Below are positions 18,069 through 27,219 of a DNA stretch of 64,000 nucleotides, in pieces. This DNA comes from Anaerolineaceae bacterium. Lineage in GTDB: Bacteria; Chloroflexota; Anaerolineae; Aggregatilineales; Phototrophicaceae. A program made the position numbers and the translations under genes. The stretch is taken from NCBI GenBank assembly GCA_020634165.1, contig JACKCF010000002.1:124001-188000 (forward strand), read 5' to 3'. Numbering within the stretch: the first letter of the stretch is position 1; each line of letters begins with the position of its first letter. The notes beneath the pieces are model-generated. The model worked only from the letters and a program-made list of their open reading frames with translations. It searched no databases and had not been told where the DNA came from.

Positions 18069-18764
18069 CTAGACTTTCTCGACTTCCAGGAAGCCCAGTT
18101 CTACAGGTGTTTCACGACCGAAGAAGTCCACCATCACACGCACTTTCAGGCGATCCGGGTCAATCGAATTGACCGTACCGATGAAGTCGTTGAAGGGGCC
18201 ACCCACGATGCGAACCTTCTGGCCAACTTTGAAGTCTGCCCGGACGGTCGGGCCGCTGGAATCTTCCATGCGGTCCATAATCGCCTTGACTTCTTCTACA
18301 CGCAGCGGGGTTGGCGTATTGCCCATACCGACGAAGCCTGTCACGCCTGGTGTGTTACGCACGACGTACCAGCTATCTTCGTCGAGGATCATCTCGACCA
18401 GGATATAGCCAGGGAAGACGCGCTTTTCAATGGTTTTGCGTTTTCCGTCTTTAACTTCGATTTCTTCTTCTGTCGGGATGACAACATCGAAGATGCGGTC
18501 GCGCATGCCCATTGTCTCGATGCGCTGCTCAATCGCATGGCGGACCTTGTTTTCGTAGCCGCTGTAGCAGTGGACCACGTACCAGTGACGCTCATCGTCT
18601 TCATTCTGGCCTGTACCATCATCCAGCACGATCTTAACATCATCAGCCGGATCATTGCCGTCGTCCATAAAGACCGGTTGCGGATCGTAATCTGTTTCTA
18701 AGTCATCCAGATTGTCATTTGACTGTGAACCTTCCGGCATTGGGAAGATATTATCGTCAGCCAT
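18069..18764 (-). CDS. nusG: Transcription termination/antitermination protein NusG
   Basis: A 231-residue protein with an acidic N-terminal extension of about 50 residues, then the NGN domain (RHWYVVHCYSGYENKVRHAI, then FPGYILVEM and PGVTGFVG) and a C-terminal KOW domain (FKVGQKVRIVGGPFNDFIG). NusG links RNA polymerase with Rho or the ribosome. The second of two adjacent ATGs is preferred because AAAGG is better spaced from it. It lies between secE and rplK, the usual order. Confidence 0.96.
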   Translation of the reverse strand: MADDNIFPMPEGSQSNDNLDDLETDYDPQPVFMDDGNDPADDVKIVLDDGTGQNEDDERHWYVVHCYSGYENKVRHAIEQRIETMGMRDRIFDVVIPTEEEIEVKDGKRKTIEKRVFPGYILVEMILDEDSWYVVRNTPGVTGFVGMGNTPTPLRVEEVKAIMDRMEDSSGPTVRADFKVGQKVRIVGGPFNDFIGTVNSIDPDRLKVRVMVDFFGRETPVELGFLEVEKV

Positions 18765-18839
18765 CATTGCCTTTCTTGCCTTTCGCCGTTGTTCGCGGTC
18801 GCCGCTGGTTGCCGGGTAATGCGCTTAAAGCCAAGGGGC

Positions 18840-19250
18840 TTACAGCCACCCGCGCCGCATCATCCAGAATGCGCCACCAATGATCAGAGCGAAGGACACG
18901 ATGAAGATGATTTCATTCTTCAGGCCCAGGTCCAGGTACTGGCCAGCCAGCACACTGAGCGTACCCAAAACAAGTGAAGATGCGACAGTCACGATTAGAA
19001 CGATTTGTGCCAGGCGCAGCGCTTCTTCGCGCGTTGGCCAGCTTACCTTTTCCAGTTCGCTCTGGACGCCTTCAAAGTAGTCACGCAGTGCAAAGAAAGG
19101 ACGAGTCAGCGCATTGCCCTCTTGCTTCTCGCTCTTGGTACGACGTCCTGGCGTCGCCCGACCCTTACCGCCTTCAATATCGACTTCTTCTTCGACGTGG
19201 CGGCGACGCCCTTTGGTTTGCTTTTCCTCTGCTGTTTTTTCGGCAGCCAT
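18840..19250 (-). CDS. secE: Preprotein translocase subunit SecE
   Basis: A 136-residue protein. A charged N-terminal region of about 60 residues precedes the conserved amphipathic helix (YFEGVQSELEKVSWPTREEA) and the essential membrane helix. A second hydrophobic segment follows before MMRRGWL, making it longer than minimal SecE. It stabilises SecY in the membrane. It is the first gene of secE-nusG-rplK-rplA. A tRNA-Trp gene, frequent upstream of secE in other bacteria, is not present. Confidence 0.93.
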   Translation of the reverse strand: MAAEKTAEEKQTKGRRRHVEEEVDIEGGKGRATPGRRTKSEKQEGNALTRPFFALRDYFEGVQSELEKVSWPTREEALRLAQIVLIVTVASSLVLGTLSVLAGQYLDLGLKNEIIFIVSFALIIGGAFWMMRRGWL

Positions 19251-19550
19251 TTAATTACTCCTGTTATACGCGCTGCTCATTGGGTGGCCGCGCACATATT
19301 TCCAAACAATCGAGTTTACAGAATAACATCTATCGGATGTTTATGTGCCTATTGTAGCGCATCTTTGCCGGATAAATGAGGCACAGTTTCTGGCGACGAG
19401 ACAGAGAACTCGCCGCCTTCGCGCCAACAAATCAGCCCAAATACGGCACTCTGGACTGGACTGACGGTTTTTTTCACTCATTTAGGAGCTAAATGAGCCA
19501 TTAACTTACCGAAAAGGGCCTCATATATAAACCCGCTTCTTCACCACTCG
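19251..19550. other. Upstream region of the secE operon
   Basis: No gene is seen. On the minus strand TACAAT (19356-19351) could be the -10 of the secE operon, but its -35 is poor. An 8-bp inverted repeat, CTCATTTA-GGAGC-TAAATGAG (19477-19497), lies between the operon and the membrane-protein gene. T-runs are on the wrong side for it to be a terminator of either strand. Confidence 0.35.
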
Positions 19551-20663
19551 CTACCCTATATCCGCTTCTTCAGCAGTCAGGAATCGCGTTCGGTAACGCT
19601 GCAAGATCAGCAGGATCGTAAACAGGAATAGGCTGGTGAGTAAAACCGAGAATTGATTGAAGTAGAATGACAGGGGACTGATGAATACCAAGGATATGAC
19701 CAGGGCCATCATAGCAATTGTCACAGCGGTCGATTCATTTTTTCTTAAGAAGGCAACCGCGCTCAAAAACAACAGCAGACCGGTGACCAATTGCAGCGCG
19801 CTCATAATCAAAAACCAGCTCAGGCTGGTTGAACTCGTCACGTTCGCTTCACCCAGAACGATGTCACTCAGCAATGTTGGCATGGTCGTTTCATCGCCAG
19901 CAAACGCCAAGCCCAGAACAAGCATGGCAAACAGCGCCCCTAGCCCATCCAACAGGAACAACCCAATCAGCAGTAAACGGGTTCGCCCCTGCGTAAATAG
20001 GCTATCTTCAATCCTGTAGCAGCCATCCAAGAAACGACCAATGAGTGATGTGCGATCTGGAACAACGTCAACAGACTCTGATTGCAGGAATTGCAGGATA
20101 TGTTTGGCGAGATCAGCCAGGTCTGGTCGCGCCGTCTGGCCAGCGACTTTTTGCAGGCGCGCAACCATCGAATCGCGCTCACATTCAGATAAATCGTCTT
20201 CTAGCACTTCTTCCAGTTCTTTCGTGACCTGATACATATCTGCCACCAGGTCAGTTGTTGTCTCACGCCGTTTGACAATCAGGTAGACCAGCAGCATCAC
20301 CAGAAAAGCCACATAAATAATCGGCGCTGCCAACGGGAAGAAATAATCATTCTGCTGGGTAATAAACTTGCCAACTTCATCAATGAACAGCCCAACACCA
20401 ATACCAGCTAATATCGCCGATAAATCGTATGTCCAGCGATTGACGAAGATGAGCAGGGTCAGCACAGAGATGATTAGTAGGAGGCCACCCCACAAGGCGT
20501 GGGCGAAATGAAAAGTATCATTGCCGATCTGCGGATAGCCGGTTAGCTCAAGATATACCCGCGTCACAATCACTGACGCGGCAAAAGAGAGAACAGTCAG
20601 TAAAACATAGCGGGTCGCACTGGCACTGATGACGGGCCGATGTAGATTGAACAAGATATCCAA
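19551..20663 (-). CDS. Uncharacterised multi-pass membrane protein
   Basis: A 370-residue protein with about four hydrophobic segments in the first 130 residues, a cytosolic acidic helical region (about 140-210) and about four more segments. The motif HFAHALWGGLL and the stretch GLFIDEVGKFITQQNDYFFP put charged residues next to membrane helices, suggesting a functional site. I do not recognise the family. It is transcribed alone, leftward, with no obvious partner. Confidence 0.7.
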   Translation of the reverse strand: MDILFNLHRPVISASATRYVLLTVLSFAASVIVTRVYLELTGYPQIGNDTFHFAHALWGGLLLIISVLTLLIFVNRWTYDLSAILAGIGVGLFIDEVGKFITQQNDYFFPLAAPIIYVAFLVMLLVYLIVKRRETTTDLVADMYQVTKELEEVLEDDLSECERDSMVARLQKVAGQTARPDLADLAKHILQFLQSESVDVVPDRTSLIGRFLDGCYRIEDSLFTQGRTRLLLIGLFLLDGLGALFAMLVLGLAFAGDETTMPTLLSDIVLGEANVTSSTSLSWFLIMSALQLVTGLLLFLSAVAFLRKNESTAVTIAMMALVISLVFISPLSFYFNQFSVLLTSLFLFTILLILQRYRTRFLTAEEADIG

Positions 20664-20782
20664 CCTTTCCTATTCCGAATATACATCCTATTAAACATAG
20701 CAATGCGCCATTACGCAAAATTGCCTATGGCTGGGGCAGGACATATTTTAGGCCATCATCGTGAGATTTGGATACGAAGGAA

Positions 20783-21616
20783 TCACAAACGCGCAATCAG
20801 TTCACCGCGTTTGAAGCTGCGCGCGCCATACCAGATCAGAATAATAGTCGGCACCCATAGCACCGCGCCAATAATCAGCACAATCAGCGGGCTGAAGTAG
20901 ACAACACCCCCGACCTGACCCAGGATCAGTAGAATCAGCGGAATGACGATCATGCCACCTAATTGATACGCTTCCTGAAATGTACTGACGCGCGACGATA
21001 CCCACACCATCGCGCCCAGGCCGAGGCCGGCTGCGGCAGGCACAATCCAGATTATGAGCAGCAGCCAGGTACCATCAATGATGAAGGCTTCCCCCATATA
21101 AGAGAAGGTCGTCGCCGTAACAACCAGAGCGAAGGCGATATATCCCAGCCAGCCGATGGCGATCCCCGCCACCCAGGGTCCGACTATTTTGGCGAGATAG
21201 AGTTCGCGGTCGGTCGTTGGCGCATACAGCAGCGCTTCTAAGGTCTTGCGTTCTTTTTCCCCGGCAAAACTATCCGCCGCGATGACATTGGCGGCCATCA
21301 CAGGCAGTATCAGGTACAGCGACGGGAAGAACATATTGAACAGAATGTAGGTGATACGCTGTACTTCATTATCATACTGATCGAGCCTGGTACTGAAGGT
21401 ATCGGGCAGATTATCAAAGAAGGCACCGGCTTCACGCCGGAAATCCGTAATCATCTCAGAGTCAGCATCGGCATTTGCGAGAAGCAGCCCGCCAACTCCG
21501 GGCATAAGCACCAGCAAAATCAGCGGCACCATAATCAGTGGAATAAGGACCGATTTGCTTTGCAGCACCACTTTCAGGTCTTTGCGAATGATCGCCCACA
21601 TAGCCCGTGTGTTCAT
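20783..21616 (-). CDS. ABC-2 type transporter permease
   Basis: A 277-residue membrane protein of the NatB/ABC-2 type. It starts MWAIIRKDLKVVLQSKSVLI, has a long outside loop (about residues 45-95), the conserved GEKERKTLEALLYAPTTDRE helix that contacts the ATPase, and five or six membrane helices. Its ATG overlaps the ATPase stop codon (ATGA). With that ATPase it should form an exporter for a lipid, peptide or ion. Confidence 0.9.
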   Translation of the reverse strand: MNTRAMWAIIRKDLKVVLQSKSVLIPLIMVPLILLVLMPGVGGLLLANADADSEMITDFRREAGAFFDNLPDTFSTRLDQYDNEVQRITYILFNMFFPSLYLILPVMAANVIAADSFAGEKERKTLEALLYAPTTDRELYLAKIVGPWVAGIAIGWLGYIAFALVVTATTFSYMGEAFIIDGTWLLLIIWIVPAAAGLGLGAMVWVSSRVSTFQEAYQLGGMIVIPLILLILGQVGGVVYFSPLIVLIIGAVLWVPTIILIWYGARSFKRGELIARL

Positions 21617-22560
21617 TGCCGATGCCCTTTGCGCGCGTGCAGCGCCAGATAAATGTCTTCGAGTGAGGTCGCCTGCGGCGTCAGCGCATAGACGCGAACA
21701 TCTGTTGAAACGAGCTGTGTGAGCAAATCAGGGATCATTTCGCGATCTGTGCTGGTAAACATCAGCGCCTCATCATCGGATTGAACATCCATGAGAGAAG
21801 GTATCCGTTTGAGGATGTCCAGAGCGGCCTGACGCTGTTCCAGCCCGATTTCAAGCCGATAAGTCACATTTGTGCCAATTTCACGCGCCAGTTCCTTGGG
21901 CGTACCCATCGCAGCCAATCGGCCATGCTCCATGACGGCAACACGGTTGCAAAGCCGCTGCGCTTCCACCAGATTATGCGTACACAGGAAAACCGTGCGC
22001 CCTTCATCCTGGCTGACATGGCGAATCATCTCATGTACTTCCTGGGTCGCTACAGGGTCCAACCCAGAGGTTGGCTCATCGAGGAAGATCAACTCCGGCT
22101 CATGGAGGAAAGCGCGCGCCAGCGCCAAACGCTGCTTCATGCCTTTGCTGTAGCCGCCGACCTTCTCATGGGCACGATCAGACAATCCGAAGGTTTCCAG
22201 CATTGTACTGACGCGCTGCTTGACCTGCTGTACAGGAACGCCGTACAGATCAGCATAGATCGTGAGATTATCCGTTGCCGTCAGGCGTTCATCGAGCGAG
22301 GGGGTTTCGGTCAGGACGCCCGTCCGTGAACGCAGTTGTGGCCCTTCAGTCTGTGGATCAAGCCCCAGAACCCGAATGTCGCCGCTATCCGCCATCAGGA
22401 CGCCGTTTAGCAGCCGAACGGAGGTCGTCTTGCCCGCGCCATTATGGCCCAAAAATCCAAAGACTTCGCCCACAGCAACCGAGAGCGATAAATCATCCAC
22501 AGCACAGGTATCGCCAAAGCGCCGCGTCACACCCTGCATATTGATGGCATATGATGTCAT
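21613..22560 (-). CDS. ABC transporter ATP-binding protein
   Basis: A 315-residue ATPase. Walker A is GHNGAGKTTSV, the signature YSKGMKQRLALARA, Walker B LIFLDEPTSGLDP and the switch histidine FLCTHN. About 90 extra C-terminal residues form the domain common in NatA/drug-type exporters. It follows the SdpI-like gene by 21 bases and overlaps the permease gene by four, so the four genes form one operon under the ArsR regulator. Confidence 0.94.
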   Translation of the reverse strand: MTSYAINMQGVTRRFGDTCAVDDLSLSVAVGEVFGFLGHNGAGKTTSVRLLNGVLMADSGDIRVLGLDPQTEGPQLRSRTGVLTETPSLDERLTATDNLTIYADLYGVPVQQVKQRVSTMLETFGLSDRAHEKVGGYSKGMKQRLALARAFLHEPELIFLDEPTSGLDPVATQEVHEMIRHVSQDEGRTVFLCTHNLVEAQRLCNRVAVMEHGRLAAMGTPKELAREIGTNVTYRLEIGLEQRQAALDILKRIPSLMDVQSDDEALMFTSTDREMIPDLLTQLVSTDVRVYALTPQATSLEDIYLALHARKGHRQ

Positions 22561-22581
22561 TTTTTATCCTGTGTTTGCCTG

Positions 22582-23229
22582 CTAGGGTGTGCCGGAATGC
22601 CGCTGCGACCATAGATCATGCGACAGATAAGCCAGCGCCAGACCGCCGCCGACCAGCAGCACCATCAGCAGCAAGAAAACCGTATTCAAAGGGAATATCA
22701 AGGCCGCTACAGCAATCACCAACCCACTGACGAAGAGCCAGCGACCACCCATGCGATGCGTGTGCCGCCAAACTTCCTCATCATCCAGCGTCCAGAAGAA
22801 GCGAAAGCCAAACATCAGGTTCGGACGCAAGCGTCCCATCACATTTCCCAGTGCCGCAAACAACACGCCCAGGCCCATCACGAACAGCCGCAAAATAGCC
22901 TGACCTGGTACGAGCGGCATCAGCAGCATAGCAACATGCGTAAAACCCAAAAACAGCACAATCGCATTTACCATGAATGCGTAGGTCTTGCTGGCTTCGG
23001 CGTCATGTTTCTGGGAAGCTGTCAAGATCATACTGAGACGCCCAATCAGCAGCAAAGCCAGCATCAGCGAAGGTATCAGCAGAACAGCAATCGACTTATG
23101 GGCGAATGTGTCGGGCACACCCTGGATGGACCAGTGAACGGCGACTTGTTCTGGCAAAAAAGGGTAGATTATCAAGCTGAAAACGATCATGAGGATCGAC
23201 ACAACAATCGGAATTCTTTTACTCGACAT
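22582..23229 (-). CDS. SdpI/DUF1648 family membrane protein
   Basis: A 215-residue protein with six hydrophobic segments. The first part has the DUF1648 pattern (YPFLPEQVAVHWSIQGVPD), and a later part LMFGFRFFWTLDDEEVWRHT matches SdpI, the immunity and signalling protein of Bacillus subtilis. There SdpI resists the SdpC toxin and sequesters the ArsR-type autorepressor SdpR. Here the start overlaps the end of an ArsR-type gene, the same order as sdpRI. ATG codons at 23232 and 23229 are adjacent; the second has the better spaced AGAAGG. Confidence 0.85.
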   Translation of the reverse strand: MSSKRIPIVVSILMIVFSLIIYPFLPEQVAVHWSIQGVPDTFAHKSIAVLLIPSLMLALLLIGRLSMILTASQKHDAEASKTYAFMVNAIVLFLGFTHVAMLLMPLVPGQAILRLFVMGLGVLFAALGNVMGRLRPNLMFGFRFFWTLDDEEVWRHTHRMGGRWLFVSGLVIAVAALIFPLNTVFLLLMVLLVGGGLALAYLSHDLWSQRHSGTP

Positions 23230-23515
23230 CATAGCCTTCTTTTTTACTGTCCCCTTCGCCGACCTGAAAAATGCCCAGAAGCACCTGCAAAAATTCCTGA
23301 ACAACGGTGGTGTTCAAAGCATAGATAATGCTCTGTTTATTGCGATGTGTCGTCACCAACTCGGCTTTTTTCAATACATTCAGGTGATGGGAGATGCTAG
23401 GGGCGGTCATATTGAATGCCGCCGCAATCTCCCCGGCGGATTTGTCGCCATCGTTCAGCATTTGTAGGATTTTTCGGCGGGTAGGATCAGCAAGTGCCTG
23501 GAATACATTTTCCAT
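23219..23515 (-). CDS. ArsR family regulator, SdpR-like autorepressor
   Basis: A 98-residue winged-helix protein: MENVFQALADPTRRKILQML, then GEIAAAFNMTAPSISHHLNVLKKAEL (shown in pieces) and a beta wing. It lacks the metal-binding cysteines of ArsR/SmtB, fitting the SdpR branch. Its stop overlaps the SdpI-like start. A near-perfect inverted repeat lies just before its start codon at 23534-23549, so it probably represses its own operon until released. Confidence 0.9.
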   Translation of the reverse strand: MENVFQALADPTRRKILQMLNDGDKSAGEIAAAFNMTAPSISHHLNVLKKAELVTTHRNKQSIIYALNTTVVQEFLQVLLGIFQVGEGDSKKEGYDVE

Positions 23516-23533
23516 AATTAGACAGCCACTTAA

Positions 23534-23549
23534 TTAGATGATCTTCTAA
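23534..23549. promoter_or_regulatory. ArsR/SdpR-type operator
   Basis: TTAGATGATCTTCTAA is a 16-bp inverted repeat with 14 symmetrical positions, 19 bases upstream of the ArsR start codon. ArsR-family dimers bind AT-rich dyads of this size. A half-site TAATTAGA also occurs closer to the gene. Confidence 0.55.
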
Positions 23550-23644
23550 ATACGAAGTCAGTATATCGACATTATTTTAAGGTGTCAACGGCAACCCATT
23601 TCTGGATCATCCTCTTTCAGTCATTCCGATTCTCAGGAGAAATT

Positions 23645-23673
23645 TGACAAGTCGAAAGCAAGAGAATACAATT
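23645..23673 (+). promoter_or_regulatory. Promoter of the LacI regulator gene
   Basis: TTGACA (23645-23650), 17 bases, then TACAAT (23668-23673): an almost ideal housekeeping promoter. Transcription would begin near 23680, just before the operator palindrome. Confidence 0.75.
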
Positions 23674-23685
23674 TATACGAATAAT

Positions 23686-23699
23686 TTATACGTATAAAT
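23686..23699. promoter_or_regulatory. LacI-type operator
   Basis: TTTATACGTATAAA is a perfect 14-bp palindrome with the central CG typical of LacI-family sites. A second partial copy, ATTTATACGAATAA, lies immediately upstream at 23672-23685. Both sit across the start of transcription of the lacI-type gene, so autoregulation is likely. Confidence 0.65.
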
Positions 23700-23726
23700 G
23701 TTTTCTTTCACGTAGGCAATGTTATT

Positions 23727-24752
23727 GTGAATAACCAACAGAAAAAGCGTCGCGTCACACAGGGGGACGTCGCCAAAAAGGCGAATGTATCCCAGGCTAT
23801 GGTTTCCTATGTGGTCAACAATAATAGTTCGATCACCATCCCCGACGAAACGCGACAGCGGATTCTGGATGCGATGGACGAGTTAGGTTATGTGCCTAAT
23901 ATCACGGCGCGCCGTCTGCGGTCCAGCAAGACCTACACGATTGCAGGCATCATCCCCGATATCACCAACCCGTTTTACCCCGCCTTTGAACGCGGCATTC
24001 AGGATGTCGTCAACCAGAATAACTACGATCTCATCATCTATAACACCGATGGCGATGCGGCAATGGAGCGCAAATGCCTTGAATCCATGATGCAGGGCCG
24101 TGTGGATGGCATTGTCGGCGTCTTTTTCCACATCCGCGCAATGGAACTCATCAACCTGATAGAACAGGGACTTTCAGTGGTGCGGCTGGAAGCCATGCCC
24201 AAGATGCCCGGCTCTGTCCCGCTCGACAATATCTACATTGATAACATCGCCGCCAGTCGCGCGGCTGTTGAGTACCTCATTGGCCAGGGCCACACGCGCA
24301 TCGGCATGTTGACCAGCAAAGAAGGTCCTGCCCGCTTCCGCGAGATGGGTTACCGCGAAGCGATGCTCGCCCATCAGATCACCATCGATCCTGAACTGAC
24401 ACGCATTGGCGAATACAGCGAGGATGGCGGCTACCAGGCGATGACCCAGTTGCTGGCATTGTCGGCATTGCCAACGGCGATATTCGCCGCCAATGACCTG
24501 ATGGCGATGGGCGCCATGTTGGCCATCCGAGAAAAGAAACTGGCAATCCCTGACGATATTGCCGTGATGGGCTTCGACGATATTCCAACGGCGAAGCTGG
24601 TCTATCCATCACTTTCCACCGTTGCCCAATCCCAACGAGAGATGGGGCGCACCGCTGCGAAGATGTTGTTCGAGCGTCTCGAAGGCACTGCACCGGAACA
24701 CGGGCGCAGCCAGGAGATGCCATTTGAATTGATTATCAGAGATTCCACATAG
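23727..24752 (+). CDS. LacI family transcriptional regulator
   Basis: A 341-residue regulator starting with GTG. The helix-turn-helix and hinge are VTQGDVAKKANVSQAMVSYV, then PNITARRLRS. The periplasmic-binding-protein-like effector domain follows (TYTIAGIIPDITNPFY; PTAIFAANDLMAMGA; DIAVMGFDDIPTAKLVYPSL). It should respond to a sugar or glycoside and control the transport operon that begins 76 bases downstream. Confidence 0.94.
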   Translation: MNNQQKKRRVTQGDVAKKANVSQAMVSYVVNNNSSITIPDETRQRILDAMDELGYVPNITARRLRSSKTYTIAGIIPDITNPFYPAFERGIQDVVNQNNYDLIIYNTDGDAAMERKCLESMMQGRVDGIVGVFFHIRAMELINLIEQGLSVVRLEAMPKMPGSVPLDNIYIDNIAASRAAVEYLIGQGHTRIGMLTSKEGPARFREMGYREAMLAHQITIDPELTRIGEYSEDGGYQAMTQLLALSALPTAIFAANDLMAMGAMLAIREKKLAIPDDIAVMGFDDIPTAKLVYPSLSTVAQSQREMGRTAAKMLFERLEGTAPEHGRSQEMPFELIIRDST

Positions 24753-24828
24753 CGAGATGGAGGCGCATTTGCAGAATCTGGCGAAGAAAACAGTCATCGT
24801 TATTTGCTTATAATTACGAGGGGATAAA

Positions 24829-26166
24829 ATGAAAAAGCTACATTACGTTACACGGCCGGTGCTACTTGTACTCGCGCTATTTTTGCTGGGAGCAGCCTCG
24901 TTTGCTCAAAGCGAACCCGTCACCGTGACCTGGTGGACTGAAGATTACATTGATCTTGACCAGATTACTGCCACTTTGATTGAGCCATTCCAGGCTGCCC
25001 ACCCTGATATTCAGTTGGTGATTACACCACAACCCGAATTAAATACGACACTGCGGACAGCCCTCGCCGCTGGCGAAGCCCCTGACATTCTCCAGACCCC
25101 TGGTGCGTCCTTTATTGCTGAATTCCTCAATTCCGGCCTGATTCTCAGCCTGTCGAATGCGGCTGATACCTACGGTTGGGAAGACAAACTGCTGCCCTGG
25201 GCTTATCAGTCCGGCATCGTAGACGGCGAACTGTACAGCATCCCCCTGACCTACGAAAGCATGATCCTGCTCTATAACAAGACGGTCTTTGAAGAAAATG
25301 GTTGGGAGCCGCCCACGAACCTGGCCGAGTTTGAAGCCATTGCAGAAGCAGCCGTTGCAGCCGGTATCAACCCACTCTCATATGGTAATGTCGGTTGGCA
25401 GCCCACCAACGAACATCTGGTTGGCATCTACCTGAACAACTATGCTGGCCCGGAAAATGTCTATCAAGCCCTCATCGGCGAAAAATCGTGGACTGATCCT
25501 GAATTTGCCGAGGCGATCCAACTGCTAAAGACGCATATTGCCGATAATGGTTGGTTCTCTGGCAGCCTGGAAACCTATTTCTCCTTCGCTTGGGAAGATA
25601 TGTTCTCTGAGTTTTCCAATGGTGGTTCGGCCATGATGATGATCGGGTCATGGGGCTTCCGTGGCGCGACCGAATTCTTCGCAGAAACCGACTACGATTG
25701 GGACTGGGCACCGCTGCCTGTGTTCTCCGATATGGCTGGTGAGTACAACTATGAACTGGCTACTGGTAGTACGCTGTCCGTCAATGGCGAAACAGATCAT
25801 CCTGAAGCCGTCCTGACTGTTCTGGATTGGCTGATGAGCGATCCGGCACGTGTTCTGGAAATCGCATCCGGCTATGGCTATGGTGAATTCATGATTCCGC
25901 TGTACTTTACGGCAGAAGACTTCCCGGCCAGTGCGGACGAGCGCATTGTGCGCTTCTTCTCCGACTTTGCCGCTGTAACAGGCGAAGGCCGCGTCGGCTA
26001 CACCACCTGGACCTTCTGGCCCGCTGCCCCGAATGTGCAGTTGTGGGAAGCTATCGAAAACGTCTGGTACGACGAACTCAGCATTGATGACTACCTGGCT
26101 GAACAGCAGGCCCTGTGGGAAGAAGCCCGTAATAACGGCGAGGTTCTGCCCATTCCTGCCCGCTAA
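24829..26166 (+). CDS. Carbohydrate ABC transporter substrate-binding protein
   Basis: A 445-residue exported protein. The signal peptide (VLLVLALFLLGAASFAQS) has no lipobox cysteine, unlike most binding proteins of monoderms. The mature part has the family 1 sugar-binding pattern: TVTWWTEDY near the start, GIVDGELYSIPLTYESMIL and LYNKTVFEENGWEPPTNLAE. It delivers a sugar to the permeases encoded next. A GAGGGG ribosome-binding site and a TATAAT box (24809-24814) precede it. Confidence 0.93.
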   Translation: MKKLHYVTRPVLLVLALFLLGAASFAQSEPVTVTWWTEDYIDLDQITATLIEPFQAAHPDIQLVITPQPELNTTLRTALAAGEAPDILQTPGASFIAEFLNSGLILSLSNAADTYGWEDKLLPWAYQSGIVDGELYSIPLTYESMILLYNKTVFEENGWEPPTNLAEFEAIAEAAVAAGINPLSYGNVGWQPTNEHLVGIYLNNYAGPENVYQALIGEKSWTDPEFAEAIQLLKTHIADNGWFSGSLETYFSFAWEDMFSEFSNGGSAMMMIGSWGFRGATEFFAETDYDWDWAPLPVFSDMAGEYNYELATGSTLSVNGETDHPEAVLTVLDWLMSDPARVLEIASGYGYGEFMIPLYFTAEDFPASADERIVRFFSDFAAVTGEGRVGYTTWTFWPAAPNVQLWEAIENVWYDELSIDDYLAEQQALWEEARNNGEVLPIPAR

Positions 26167-26182
26167 TAGCTGAATAATGACC

Positions 26183-26210
26183 AGAGAGGCGAAGAAATCT
26201 TCGCCTCTCT
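26183..26210 (+). terminator. Hairpin after the substrate-binding protein gene
   Basis: AGAGAGGCGAAG pairs perfectly with CTTCGCCTCTCT over an AAAT loop. There is no long T-tract and the operon continues, so it may stabilise the upstream mRNA or partly terminate, giving more binding protein than permease, as in maltose-type operons. Confidence 0.65.
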
Positions 26211-26305
26211 TACGCTCTGATAGTGCTGCCCGCATTTAGAGCAAAAGCGGCACAACCAAGAAAAATCACACACTTAGCGCTATTCAAAAACGTGGAGCGT
26301 TCTTT

Positions 26306-27217
26306 ATGACCCAGGCTATGCCACGTAAAAATTCCGAACCCAGGAAAAATCAATTCGCAGTCACACTGGGACGATGGGCATTCGTCATCCCTGTTCTGAC
26401 GATCAATATGATCGTCGTGATTATCCCATCCGTCATCGGCTTGGGGATCGCCTTTACCGACTGGACAGGTTACAACGTCCCCAATTTCATTGGATTAGAT
26501 AATTTCCAGCGGCTTTTTCAGGATGAGATTTTCTTCAAGGCCCTGCGTAACAATCTGATCTGGACGCTCATCTTCCTGACAGCACCTATCGCGGTGGGTC
26601 TGCTGGGGGCCTATATCCTATCTACCATCAAGCGCGGCCAGATGATCTTCCGTGTCTCGTACTTCATCCCGTATGTCATCGCGAGCGTGGTTAATGTGCA
26701 ACTATGGCGACAACTGCTGCACCCGCGCGTCGGCATCGGTGCCTGGCTGGCGGAACGTGGCATCAACTTCCTTGATTTCCCTGTTTTTGGCACAAGGGAG
26801 TCGGCGCTGTATGGCGTCGCCTTTGTGGATGCCTGGCACTTCTGGGGCTTCCTGGTGGTGATTTATCTGGCGGCGATGTCGGCGGTGGACAAAGAACTGT
26901 ATGAAGTTGCCCGTTTGGATGGCGCAACACCTTTGCAGCAGTTCCGGCATGTGACCTTACCGAGCATCCGACCAACGCTCGTTTTTACCATTCTGATGAT
27001 TATTATCTGGTCCTCCACGACCTTTGATTATGTCTACATGCTGACCAGTGGTGGTCCGGCAAATGCCTCCGAGTTGATGTCAACTTACCTGTATGACAAT
27101 GCCTTCAGCCGATTTGATGCAGGCTATGCGGCGACCATCGGCATCATGATGAGCCTCTGGGTAGGTCTGGCAGTCGCTGGATTTGTGTATCTGCGGCGCA
27201 GAGGATGGGAGATTTAG
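26306..27217 (+). CDS. Sugar ABC transporter permease (MalF-like)
   Basis: A 303-residue membrane protein with six helices. VDAWHFWGFLVVIYLAAMSA, then ELYEVARLDGATPLQQFRHV contains the EAA loop (E-x-A-x-x-D-G-A) that docks on the ATPase. It belongs to the carbohydrate uptake type 1 family. No ATPase gene lies in the operon, so a shared MsiK-like ATPase elsewhere is expected. Confidence 0.93.
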   Translation: MTQAMPRKNSEPRKNQFAVTLGRWAFVIPVLTINMIVVIIPSVIGLGIAFTDWTGYNVPNFIGLDNFQRLFQDEIFFKALRNNLIWTLIFLTAPIAVGLLGAYILSTIKRGQMIFRVSYFIPYVIASVVNVQLWRQLLHPRVGIGAWLAERGINFLDFPVFGTRESALYGVAFVDAWHFWGFLVVIYLAAMSAVDKELYEVARLDGATPLQQFRHVTLPSIRPTLVFTILMIIIWSSTTFDYVYMLTSGGPANASELMSTYLYDNAFSRFDAGYAATIGIMMSLWVGLAVAGFVYLRRRGWEI

Positions 27218-27219
27218 AC

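Noticed and set aside
19477..19497. Inverted repeat taken at first for a terminator
   Set aside because: No T-tract follows it on either strand; the T-run lies on the 5' side.
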